Source: Fistularia commersonii (Eukaryota > Chordata > Actinopteri > Syngnathiformes > Fistulariidae). Taken from it: a stretch of DNA of 64,000 nt. Below are positions 12,633-22,672 of this stretch, piece after piece. The notes under the pieces were generated by a model. That model was not told the origin of the DNA. It ran no database searches and saw only the letters and a program-made list of their open reading frames with translations. The stretch spans positions 13,555,001-13,619,000 of the forward strand of contig JBBMNZ010000007.1 of the NCBI GenBank assembly GCA_037954325.1. The letters are read 5' to 3'. The position numbers and the translations under genes were made by a program. Position 1 is the first letter of the stretch, and the number at the start of each line of letters is the position of its first letter.

Positions 12633-12910
12633 GGGGTGACGGGTGTCCCGTGGCGGAGACAGGGCCGGTGCGGAGGAGGGGGGGTCCTCTCTCAGTGGAG
12701 TCCGAGGCCTCGTCCAGCCATAACAAGCAGCTCCACAACAACAAGCGTCAGTGCGCATGGCACGAGCGGAGGGACGATGTTTGACGTTGCAACAGCCAAT
12801 GCGTCACCCTCACCAATCACGCAGTGGACGGTGACGTCATCTGTTGCTATTTGCGGACCCCTGTTCATTGGAAGACGCTCATTTTGCCGCGCATCCCCGG
12901 AAACTTTAAA
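12633..12910 (-). promoter_or_regulatory. ilrun core promoter and 5' UTR region
   Basis: CpG-rich sequence immediately upstream of the ilrun ATG. It carries a full CRE palindrome TGACGTCA (12832-12839), CCAAT at 12796-12800 and 12813-12817, and the reverse motif ATTGG near 12868. There is no TATA box in a sensible place, so dispersed CpG-island initiation is likely. The transcription start was not located. Confidence 0.6.
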
Positions 12911-14222
12911 AATCATATATTCTATTGAAAAAATAAAATATACGATATAATATATAATATTACAAAGCGCGATAGAGATTAACGTAGAATAGAGACGTGT
13001 ATTGCAGTATTATCTCGATACGATCAGTTTGCTCGCGGGGCTTCATATTCTGTGCTGTCCTCAAAAAGCCTGTGAAACCGGAAGAACCTGGCACTCTCCG
13101 CCAGGACAGACGTTATTGCAGCAAACGGGACTGCAAACCAGCCAAATATAGCAAAGGGGAAACATGACACAAGTATGGCACGGTAAATTCAGGCAAACAG
13201 ATAACACTGAGCCACATGGCTTGCTCCAGTCACTGAGTCAAGTGAGTACTCCTCGCAGCTTTAGCCATGGGGTGCCATCGGTGGAGTAACAGAATAAGAC
13301 ATCTTTGGCACACGAGAAAAAGACAGTGACGTTAAATCTCCTGGAGGATGAAGATCATCCGTAATATTTGTAAACGGTACCGACAGTCACAGTTCACCGA
13401 TCAAGGGATGGACAGTCTTAAATCGCCAAAGCTACTTAATTTATGTGACTGATACTTACAATGGCATGGAGTACCTGAATAATTATCTCAGTCGGACTTC
13501 ATTTTTCTTCTCGGAGATGTCTCACCTCTCCGGTCTCTTCGATTGATTTCACCTCTCTCTGTTGAGAGAAGTGAAATGTATTGAAGACAAAAAAAATGAA
13601 TCCAGTGGCCATGATAATATTGACTGGATGACTGAGAACCTTCATGGACACACAGACAGCTAGATGTGAAGTTTAGTAGTTAATAACTAAAAAGATACTG
13701 TAGATAAAAATACTTTAAATTCAAATCTTAAGTCCCTGGTGGGGTCTTTCAGATAATTTCCTGCAAAGACAAAGGGCCCTGCAGCTGGCTGATCTCCTTT
13801 AGACACCAAAGTATTTTTGAAGGAGAATGAAAGCAGGTTATATGCTATGTATGTGATGAGACTTTTTGAGAAATTCAGTTTGCTGAATCTGGATGCCTGA
13901 AGCCTCATATCACTTTCAGATGGATTCATGGCTTCGGACTTTGTCCTCAATCAAGGGTGATGACGGTGCAAGAGGAAAGGACATGCCTGCAGCCAGTTTA
14001 AACTGAAAACATCCATGAAGACATCTGACTGTTTTAAGACACACTTGAGAGATTGTTAACCTTTTATTTTTGACTGCTATTCATTTGCTGGCTTGTAAAT
14101 TGTGGATTTTGTTCCCTCCTGTTGGGTTTAGCAGCCCCTGAAAAGACATTGTTGTGTTACTCAGACTACTGCAGTGTCCTCTCAGGAGATGGTGACTGCA
14201 AATTAGCTCTGACCTCCTACAA
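12911..14222. other. Divergent intergenic stretch between ilrun and snrpc
   Basis: No established gene. AT-rich at 12,910-12,960, then moderately CpG-containing to about 13,300 with a CCGGAAG ETS-type site near 13,078. A 41-codon frame starts at 13,164 on the plus strand and contains a consensus donor (AGTCAA|GTGAGT) after codon 26. It could be a first exon of an unannotated divergent transcript, but nothing recognisable is encoded. Confidence 0.5.
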
Positions 14223-14565
14223 CAGACCTGGGCATTTTACGGCCCGCAGGCCACTACCGGCCCCTTTTGCTTTTTTATCCAGCCCGCCAAACTATTTTCT
14301 TTGAATATTTTAACGAGTATTTTCAATCAATATTGAATTTAGAAACTCTTTATTTTTTCCCTTTGTTTAATTTTGTATGGATGATATAATGTCGTCACAT
14401 TTTTATAATCATTAACGATTTTAAAGTTGAAATGAAATGCCACAAAAATGTAAACATTTAAATGGCAATTTTCATTTTGTTCAATTTACACGATACCTAG
14501 TTGGCCCGTGCATAAAAATTAAAAAAGAAATAAAACCCGCCAGCCCAAATAATTGCTCACCCTTG
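14223..14565. mobile_element. Short non-autonomous hAT-like element
   Basis: 343 bp. It begins CAGACCTGGGCATTTTACGG, then CCCGCAGGCC. The right end, read in reverse, starts CAAGGGTGAGCAATTATTTG, then GGCTGGCGGG. The ends are imperfect inverted copies of the CAGxxxTGGGCAA...CGGCCCGC type common in hAT elements. The flanking 8-mers tcctacaa (14215-14222) and tcacacaa (14566-14573) match at 6 of 8 positions, as expected for an old hAT target duplication. The interior is AT-rich and non-coding. It sits about 300 bp upstream of the snrpc start codon. Confidence 0.7.
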
Positions 14566-14876
14566 TCACACAACCATGTATCTACATTTGCATCACAGCC
14601 TTGGCTTTGAGAAAGCATCTTTTCAGTTAAGTCAGCACCCACAAACTCATTTGCAATGGAACAGGACAGTTATTATATTCATTTTCAATCCACAACGTAA
14701 ACATAATTCCATCGGCAATCAGGAAAAGGTAATGAGTATTTTAAGATTAATAAATAAAGCAGAGGAAGGCCGGAACCTCAGGAATGCAGCGGAACTATCA
14801 GTGCCGGTCTCATTTTCGGTAGGAATCGTTAGTTGGAACACCGGAATCGCGCCCTCGGCGGAGTTCCACTCGAAAC

Positions 14877-14884
14877 ATGCCGAA
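14877..14884 (+). CDS. snrpc: snrpc coding exon 1 (8 coding bases)
   Basis: ATGCCGAA|GTAAGT: the exon codes Met-Pro and two bases of Lys3. The short coding part is confirmed by exact frame continuity into exon 2 and by the invariant MPKFYC start of the family. About 100 bp of CpG-containing sequence just upstream is the likely 5' UTR. Confidence 0.93.
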
Positions 14885-17800
14885 GTAAGTTCAAATCTTC
14901 GTTATTTCTGTGGTTGTATTCAAATAATTGCGTTTTCAGAAAAAAGTTGTAACGTTTCACATTCGTGTTGGCTGCCGATTTACTTTGAAAATGAAAGAAA
15001 ACGTTTCAATTCAACAATCCCGATGTTAGCTTTGTGCGGGCCCCGTCTAGTCTCTGGAACAAAGCTCGGCGTGAACAGGTTGTGTCCGTTTGTACCTCAA
15101 AATTGCTTAATCTCATGTTTTTCATGACCTGGCTGCTAGAAAATACAGCCATGGAGACTCACCTGTAACTTTTTTAATTGACAGAACAACCGTTTTGAAG
15201 CACAAACGGTATATAATGTCATGAACTATTCGCGTCTGTCGTGGTGTTACAGAGAACCACGCGATTCCAGTGTTGGTGTTACTGAAATTGCCAAAACGCG
15301 ATTTCTTTTAGGGGAGCGAATAATATCTATTATTGGCAGCTTGCAGGAGGAGAAAGGATTACAATGGTATCGTGGTCATTTCTGTGTTTTTGTTTTAAAC
15401 CAACAGTTCATTTTGCAGACAAGAAATGTGCCTTCGTATAGTGTAGTACTGAAGGAATCCTCTATTTTAAATGGTAAATAGAAAATCTCAATTTAAGTGT
15501 CATGATATACTGTTTTTAACATTCACCTAGTCACCTCCCAGGCATACAGCTGCATCTTAACCGACGCAAACGCACAGAGTTTTTTTTCGGACGACAAAAC
15601 CAGAGAAACCGAAGAAAAAACAAATCCAGCACACTCACAGCACACACTCCTCGTAATCCGTATTTAAATTAGTGTCATTTGTGGTAAATAGAAGTGAACT
15701 GAGGTGAAATTTAATAGGCTGATGTCAAAACCAATCCAAGATAACCATTTTTATCAAATTATCATTATGTGAAATTAATACAGATCCTTTTAAAATATTC
15801 TTTACCTACAGGCCCTTTCTTAACGAAATGAACAGCAAAAACATTGTTTCTTTTAGTTTTTATCTACATGACATCCTATTATGAGAGTATACTGCAAGTT
15901 TAAGAATGTATATGGTGTCTCGTAAGTTCAAAATATGAATGAATTACTTGCTTATCCTACAGGTTTTATTGTGACTACTGTGACACCTACCTTACACATG
16001 ATTCGGTAAGTTCTTTGTTTTGTGTGTATTATTTGGCATTGGCATGATTAAGTAAGAGTATTGAATAAACAATTGTGCTTTGATTTTTTTAATTTTTTTT
16101 TCCCTCTAGCCGTCGGTGAGGAAGACGCACTGCAGTGGAAGAAAGCACAAAGAAAATGTGAAAGATTACTACCAGAAATGGATGGAGGAACAGGCTCAGA
16201 GCCTCATTGATAAAACCAGTAAGTGCTATTCACTACAAAAGAAACTAAGAGCATAGACAGTATATGTGGTGAAATTAAAGAGCGACTTGTTGGGGCTGAA
16301 GATTTGTGATGCTCTGTGAATGGTTTCCTTTGCTGATGTTGGAACAGTGTCATTCTGGGCTTTCATGTTTGTTTCCAAGTCTACTATAAACCAGGTGTTT
16401 GAGTAAAGCCTGTTTCACGGCCCACACTAGTAATGCTTATGCATGTTTGTGGGGATTCAAGCTCTGCTAGTTACTATGGTGCTGTTTTTGCCGGCTTACT
16501 TGGCTCCCTAAGATTACCCATCACTAATCCAAATGAGAGACGCAAAGCCAGTGTGATAGTATGGCATAGTTTTGTCCACTGGTGAGAAACATCACAAAAA
16601 ATATTCAACAGAAACCTAGTCTCTAAAAAGAAGATAGAGGGCAACACATTTTAACCATGATAAAGATGAAAAGTAATCAATCCTTTCATTATATTAGTCT
16701 TTTAGCAGGGTTTTACAAAAACTTCTCAAGCCAATATGACGCCTCACAATCTCTGTGAGATTTTGGATACAACTGCATTGTTTTATCAGCAACAGAAATT
16801 TATACAAATTGAAGTGATATATGGTTGGTTGATACAGATGTGTCCAAATATAATTTTTTTGGAAAGAATCAAGCTTTATGAACACTTGGTCAAAGAAACA
16901 TCAGTACACAGAGAAAATGCAACAGTAGATGTCAGTCACTTAAATCCATAGCTGCAAAGTTTATAGAGATGCTGTGACTCAAGCCTAAGGAGAAATGACT
17001 GAACTTATCCCCATGAATACAAGTTCAGTGTCTGTAATTCTAAACATTTTTAACACCATCTTTTTTTTAGTTTTTATTCTTCACCACACCCTCTGAATGT
17101 ACTTTTTCCCCAGTCATAATTCTAGATATTTAACCCTGAACTTATGCCTAGTACCAGTATAAGCTCTATTTCATTCTATTTCATTTTTCAACTTTATTCA
17201 TAATTTTTGGCTTTTACTGATTTTCAATTATGTGTTAATATTTTAAAAATTACATTACTATATACATTAATGTCCACTTGTGATTTGCAGCAAAGATTAA
17301 CAAGGATTAATGAAGTTTGCATTTCAAGCGTGGCTATTCTATACAGCTCTGGGGAAATCTTGCTGCTTTTTCTGTTCCTGACTTTCCAAAGATGAATTAT
17401 GTAACAGATTGTGTTTTAACAGTCAAGATGACTGTATATCAAAAAATACTGAAACTTTACACCTATCATCTTAAAATATTTGTGAGCTAATGTTTTGTCC
17501 TTTTTTCTGACAGCGGCTGCTTTCCAACAAGGAAAGATTCCTCCCACACCGTTCACAGGTGCCCCTCCACCTGGTGAGTTCACTGTAGTCTTTACTCTGG
17601 ACTTAATGCAATCACCCATGAGTGTCAGCATCCAGCTTTATCTCAAGATCCACAAGAATGCTTTTTAATAAAACAACCGTATTAATGTCCATGTTCCAGC
17701 AAGTTGATTTATTAATGGACAATCCAACACAAATGTGGTGTTGAATCAGAAAATTAAACATTTTCCTAATGTCTTCTCTAAAGACTTAAGTGGAATTGGA

Positions 17801-19408
17801 AAATGTTTTAGTCTGGGTTTGATAAAATTGAAATACAGGCTTTTGTGGGTCACGAACAATTACATTTTGAGCTTTAACATTAATCCCGATAGCAAGCAGG
17901 TTGCAAAATAGGATCACGTGTGAGGGTAAAATTATAATTAATCGACACAATCAATGATTTGGGTCTCATTATGTTGATGGGAGGTTGTTTCGCTCATATT
18001 TTTTGCAGTCTACGTGATGCATAGGCAAATCAAATACTGAATCTATTAGTTGAATTTCCAAGGATAAGTACCATTTTCAGAGAAGCCACAGAGGTCCTGG
18101 AGTACCAAATACCATCAGTGTGCAGGTATACCTGGAATATTGTATATGTCATCCAAAGCTTTCCCAAAGATTGCACACTCATGGGATCATTTAGTAACAT
18201 CTAATAGGATTCAAATACAGGCGCTTCAGAAAGATCAGGATGTTCTACTCAGTTATTGACATTAATTGTCAAGTATTGCTTTTGTTATTTGCAGTTACAT
18301 TGAATTAAGCCACATTTTACCACAGCACAAGATTAATTTATTCATTATCATACATTATAACTAGAGTTAGAAGAGGTGTGTGCGTGTGCGCGTGCGTGCG
18401 TGTGTAGTCTTGTAAATCAATTAAAATCAACAACACAAAACCTAAATACCCAAGAGATTAAACTGAAAGTCAGAAGTAACCTAAAGTTTTATGTATTTTT
18501 ATATCCATAAAAAGGGCTGCTGATTGGATATCATCACTCCCTCTTTACCATATTGTCCCACTTTAGCTACAGCCTTGTTGATAAATATTAAGAACAAATT
18601 CACATTTTTCTGATACAGTGACACACTGAGAAACCTGAACCAAACTCCCCTCCCGCAACGCCTGATAGCACATGACTTGTTCACTCACAGTTAGTGTTCT
18701 CCCATAGGTGGCCCTCCACGCCCAGGCATGCTGCCAACCCCACCTATGGCTGGCCCCCCCATGATGCCTATGATGGGCCCACCTCCTCATGGAATGATGC
18801 CTGGTGGACCAGGTAAGAATTTCTTTCAAGAAAGTTTTTTTTAAATACTTTTTAAAAGCAAGAAGTCTAAAACCACAGTAAATTAATGAAAGAAGGAAAC
18901 TAAATGAACCAAATTTTTGTTAGTTTGCACTTCCTAACAGGTACTGTACAAGTGTCAAGCCTGTTGCTTCCCTGTTGAATTTTGGGATAAATACCAAAGT
19001 GGATATTTAGGTCACTGACCTAAGGTAGATGTTTGTATTTTATTAATGGGTTTGTGTACCAACACCTCTGGCGTGAAAAAAACATGCCACCTTAGTTGTG
19101 TTGGGTTTTAGATCTCCTGTAGTTAGTACCTCAGTCACCTAAATTCAGTCAGAGTGAAGAGTTAGACATTTCCCCTACATTTGAAAGAAGCTGGTCCATC
19201 AGTGATTTAAGTGGGAGTCAAGGAAGGAGCTCCCCCATCATATACCTGTTTAAAAGACCTGTCCGAACTCTCTCTCTGTTGTTTAGGAGGCATGAGGCCA
19301 CCGATGGGAGGACCCATGCAGATGATGCCAGGACCCCCACACATGATGCGTCACCCTCGTCCAATGATGATGCCAGTCAGGCCGGGCATGATGAGACCTG
19401 ACAGATAA
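14877..19408 (+). CDS. snrpc: U1 small nuclear ribonucleoprotein C, complete
   Basis: Six coding exons: 14877-14884, 15963-16005, 16110-16218, 17514-17573, 18708-18812 and 19287-19408. They total 447 bp and give 148 aa plus TAA; all introns are GT-AG. The N-terminus MPKFYCDYCDTYLTHDSP carries the U1C matrin-type C2H2 zinc finger with ligands C6, C9, H24 and H30. A helix (NVKDYYQKWMEEQAQSLIDK) follows, then TAAFQQGKIPPTPF and a Pro/Met/Gly-rich tail ending RPGMMRPDR. U1C is a core U1 snRNP subunit that stabilises pairing of U1 snRNA with 5' splice sites in the nucleus. Human U1C is 159 aa; this one is slightly shorter in the low-complexity tail. It is divergent to ilrun, as in human. No truncation or frameshift is seen. 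Confidence 0.98.
15963..16005 (+). CDS. snrpc: snrpc coding exon 2
   Basis: Acceptor CCTACAG|GTTTTATTG and donor TTCG|GTAAGT. It codes FYCDYCDTYLTHDS, containing the two zinc-binding cysteines. It ends in phase 0. Confidence 0.97.
16110..16218 (+). CDS. snrpc: snrpc coding exon 3
   Basis: Acceptor CCCTCTAG|CCGTCGG after a long T tract, donor ACCA|GTAAGT. It codes PSVRKTHCSGRKHKENVKDY and onward, containing both zinc-binding histidines and the following helix. Intron 2 is 104 bp. Confidence 0.97.
17514..17573 (+). CDS. snrpc: snrpc coding exon 4
   Basis: Acceptor TCTGACAG|CGGCTGC, donor CACCTG|GTGAGT. It codes AAFQQGKIPPTPFTGAPPP, the start of the proline-rich region. Confidence 0.97.
18708..18812 (+). 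CDS. snrpc: snrpc coding exon 5
   Basis: Acceptor CCCATAG|GTGGCCC, donor GACCAG|GTAAGA. It codes Met/Pro/Gly-rich repeats such as GPPRPGMLPTPPMAGPPMM. Confidence 0.97.
19287..19408 (+). CDS. snrpc: snrpc coding exon 6 (terminal)
   Basis: Acceptor TTGTTTAG|GAGGCATG. It codes GMRPPMGGPMQMMPGPPHMM through RPGMMRPDR and the stop TAA at 19406-19408. Confidence 0.98.
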
Positions 19409-19765
19409 GACAAGGCAGATTTTTCTTCCTTCTTTGCTGCCACGAGCACACACTGCAGAGTGAGGACACTTGATCCCCCCCATCATTTTAGAGTCTCAGT
19501 CTCATATCCCCAAAACAAATGTTATTTTTGTTTTTTTAATTAGTACATATGTCTGCTGAGTATTTATTTCTGTTCAGTCAATTAAATTCCATCTCACATC
19601 CCCTTTTTAGAGTTTTTTTTTTTTTTTTTTAAACATACATGTTATTGTCAAAACCTCACTCTGACAGGCTGTTCTGACATTTGCTACTATGATGATGCTT
19701 CATGTTACTTGTCTTTTTTGTTTTTTTTTTAAATTGAGAAATAAAAGTGTGATTTCAAACCTGAC
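19409..19765 (+). other. snrpc 3' UTR
   Basis: Runs from the stop codon through T-rich tracts (19,612-19,631 and 19,718-19,730) to the polyadenylation signal at 19,740. The exact cleavage site was not determined. Confidence 0.75.
19740..19745 (+). terminator. snrpc polyadenylation signal AATAAA
   Basis: A canonical AATAAA 332 bp after the stop, followed by a T/G-rich stretch (TGACTTTTGTGCATGTTGTG) that fits a downstream element. Confidence 0.8.
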
Positions 19766-19989
19766 TTTTGTGCATGTTGTGAAAATTCCATGGATAAAGG
19801 CTCTAAGTATTAAAAGAAAGCTGTTAAATCTGACCAGTAAGGCCTTTATGCAGACCAGTTAAATATACAAGACAGTTTACAAAAGGTGAATTGTTTTTTC
19901 GTGTTTACTATTTTAGTTCAGTAATTCAATTTTTTTACATTTGGAAAATGAATTTCAACTGCACTGTAAGAACAAAATGACTGTCCTCT

Positions 19990-22672
19990 TCTCCTTTCAG
20001 CTTTTCCCTTCAGGGGTCACCTCAGCCAATCAACATCCTTCTAACCCTATTCTCTGTATATTCTTCTCATGCCAACAACCTTCATATCCTCTCTGACCAT
20101 GTCTATAAATCTGCTCTTTGTTCTTCCTCTAGACCTCCTCCCTAGCAGCTCCAATTCAAGCATCCGTCCACCAATATATTCATGATCCCTCCGCTGTACG
20201 TGACCCAACCATCTCAGTTTGGCTTCTCTGACGTTCTCTCCAAAACAACTAACATGTGCTGTTCCTCTGATAAGCTCATTCCTGATCCTATCCATCCTTG
20301 TCACTTCCAAAGAGAACCATAGCATCCTCATCTCTGGGACCTCTAGCTCTGCATCCTGTCTTTTTATCATTGGAACTGTTTCCAGGCCATACAGCATTTC
20401 TGGTATCCCCATTGTCTTGTACACCTTTCCTTTCATTTTGGCTGATAGTTTTCTACCACATTGTACCCTTGACCCTTTTCTCCACCCATTCCAACCTACT
20501 TGAATCTGTCTCTTCACCTCTTCCACACTCTCCGCTGCTGTGGACTGCTGATCCCAAGTACCTGAAATCCTCCAACTTCTTGATCTGCACTCCCTGTAGC
20601 CTCACTGTACCACCCGAGTGCCTCTCATTCACAAACATATACTCTGTCTTGCTGCGACTAACTTTCTTTCCTCTCCTTTCCAGTGCATACCTTCACCTCT
20701 CTAGAATTTCCTCAACCTGTTCTCTGCTCTCACTACAGTTCACATTGTCATCTGCAAACATCATGGTCCATGGGAATTCCTGTTTCACCTCATCTGTCAG
20801 CCAGTGCAAACAAGAAGGGGCTCAGAGCTGATCCCTGGTGGAGTCCCATCTCCATCTTGAACTCTGTTACCCCTACAGCACCCTGCACCACTGTCTCACA
20901 GGTGGCATATATGTCCTGCACCAGTCTAACATACTTCTCTGCTACTCCAGACTTCTTCATACAATGCCAGAGTTCCTCTCTTGACACCCTGTCATATGGT
21001 TGCCGGAAACTATCGCTGCCTCTTGGACACTTCTATACCTCGAAGGGTATATCATCAGGACCGACTGCCTTTCTACTTTTCATCCTCTTCAATATCTTCT
21101 TCACTTCACTTTTATGAATTCCTGCGAAGTATTCCCGTGTTCTATAATAGTCACTTCCTTGCCTCTCTTTCATTTTCCTCATTCATCAGCTCTTCAAAGT
21201 ACTCTTTCCATCTTACCATCACTCTTCTGGCTTCTGTCAATTACCTCTCTATCCTTAATCACCTGGAACTGCTGTACATCCTTTCGTTCTCTATATCTGA
21301 TTTGCCAACCTGTATAGATCATTCTCTCCCTCCTTACTGTCCAACTGTGCATACAAGTCATTGTGCGTTCTTTGCCTTTGCTACCTCTATCTTTACCTTG
21401 TGCTGTATCTCCCTATACTCCTCTCTGTTCTCTTCAGTCCTCTCAGTGTCCCACTTCTTCTTTGCTAACCGCTTTCTCTGTATATACTCCTGCACTTCCT
21501 CATTCCCTCACCAAGTCTCCTTATCTACTTTGCTTCCAGATAATACACCAAATGCTCTCCTACCTGTCTCCCTGATAACGTAAGCTGTAGTTTTCCAGTC
21601 ATCTGGAAGCTCTTCCTGACCACCCAGAGCCTTTCTCTGGGTGGCCCAAAACCATACAACACTCCTCCCTTTTCAGCTTCTACCACTTGCTCTGCCTTTG
21701 TCCTCTTGATCTTCCTTTTCACCAGTCATCCTACCAACCACCATCCTATGCTGTCTGGCTACACTCTCACCTACAACTAATTTGCAGTCACTGATCTCTT
21801 TCAAGTTACCTCGTCTATACAAGATGTAGTCTACCTGCGTGCTCCTACCTCTGCTCTTATAAGTTACACGATGTTCCTGTTTTTTCTGGAAAAGTTGTTT
21901 ACGACAGCCGTTTCCATCCGTTTTGAGACGTCTGCAACCATCTGTCACTCTCCTATCCTGTATACCAAATCTGCCCATCACCTCTTAATCCCGTCTATTG
22001 CCTGTACCAACACGCCCATTGATGTCTGCACCAATTACCACTCTCTCATCTCTGGGGTTATTCTGCATCACTTCATCTAACTCATTCCAGAACTACTTCT
22101 TTAACTCACATCCCACCTGCAGGACATAGCCACTAACAACACTGAGCATCACACCTTTAATTTTCAGTTTCACTTATAAGTCTACCTGACACTCTTCACC
22201 TCCAGAACATTCCTAATAAACTTGTGCTTCAAGACAACTCCTACTTAATTTCTCTTCCTGTCTGTACCTTGATAGTACAACTTAAAGCTTGTTCCCAAGC
22301 TTCTAGCCTTACTGCCTTTTCACCTGGTCTCCTGGACACACAGTACATCCACCTTACTTCTCTGCATCATGTAAACCAACTATACCCTTACTGTCATAGT
22401 GCCGATATTTGAAGTCCCTACTCGCCTTCCTCCTCTCCTCCCTCAACCGACAGTAGCCCAATTTCCACTGGTGCCCTGTAACTCATCCGTACCAATGGCA
22501 GTCGTTTGTTAACCCGGGCCTCACCCGATCCGGTATGAGATTATTGGGTTCGATTTGCATGTTTGGTTTTGACAAAAGTTTTACACTGGATGCCCTTCCT
22601 GATGCAACCCTCTGCATTTATCTGGGCTTGGGACCAGCTCAGGGAGACACTGGCCCATGCCGCCCTGAGGCT
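19990..22672 (-). mobile_element. Decayed non-LTR LINE (RTE-like), near full length
   Basis: All coding remnants read on the minus strand, 5' to 3' from high to low coordinates. The endonuclease region (about 22,450-21,670) has VVIGADINGRVGTGN and YKSRGRSTQVDYILYRRGNL. The reverse transcriptase region has GLHQGSALSPFLFALADR (near 20,800) and a frame-shifted FADD catalytic box (near 20,745). The C-terminal part has DFRYLGSAVHSSGECG (within 20,453-20,638), LRWLGHVQRRDHEYIGGRML, and RGRTKSRFIDMVREDM (20,047-20,526). Frames are broken by stops and shifts, so it is dead. The family looks RTE-like from the short single-ORF layout and the C-terminal motifs, but this is my recognition, not an alignment. 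The plus-strand open frames here are antisense shadows. Element ends are approximate. Confidence 0.88.

Larger units (their letters stand above)
14885..19286 (+). other. snrpc introns 1-5
   Basis: Introns at 14885-15962, 16006-16109, 16219-17513, 17574-18707 and 18813-19286. A GTGTGCGTG-type alternating run lies at about 18,376-18,405. No other gene or RNA was recognised in them. Confidence 0.85.

Noticed and set aside
14576..15127. 183-codon plus-strand open frame across the snrpc start
   Set aside because: It overlaps snrpc exon 1 and intron 1 in another frame. It encodes no recognisable domain and is contradicted by the clear ATGCCGAA|GTAAGT exon.
20219..21583. Several plus-strand open frames of 94-200 codons, rich in Ser, Leu and Phe
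   Set aside because: They are antisense shadows of the minus-strand LINE, whose reverse-transcriptase motifs are on the other strand.
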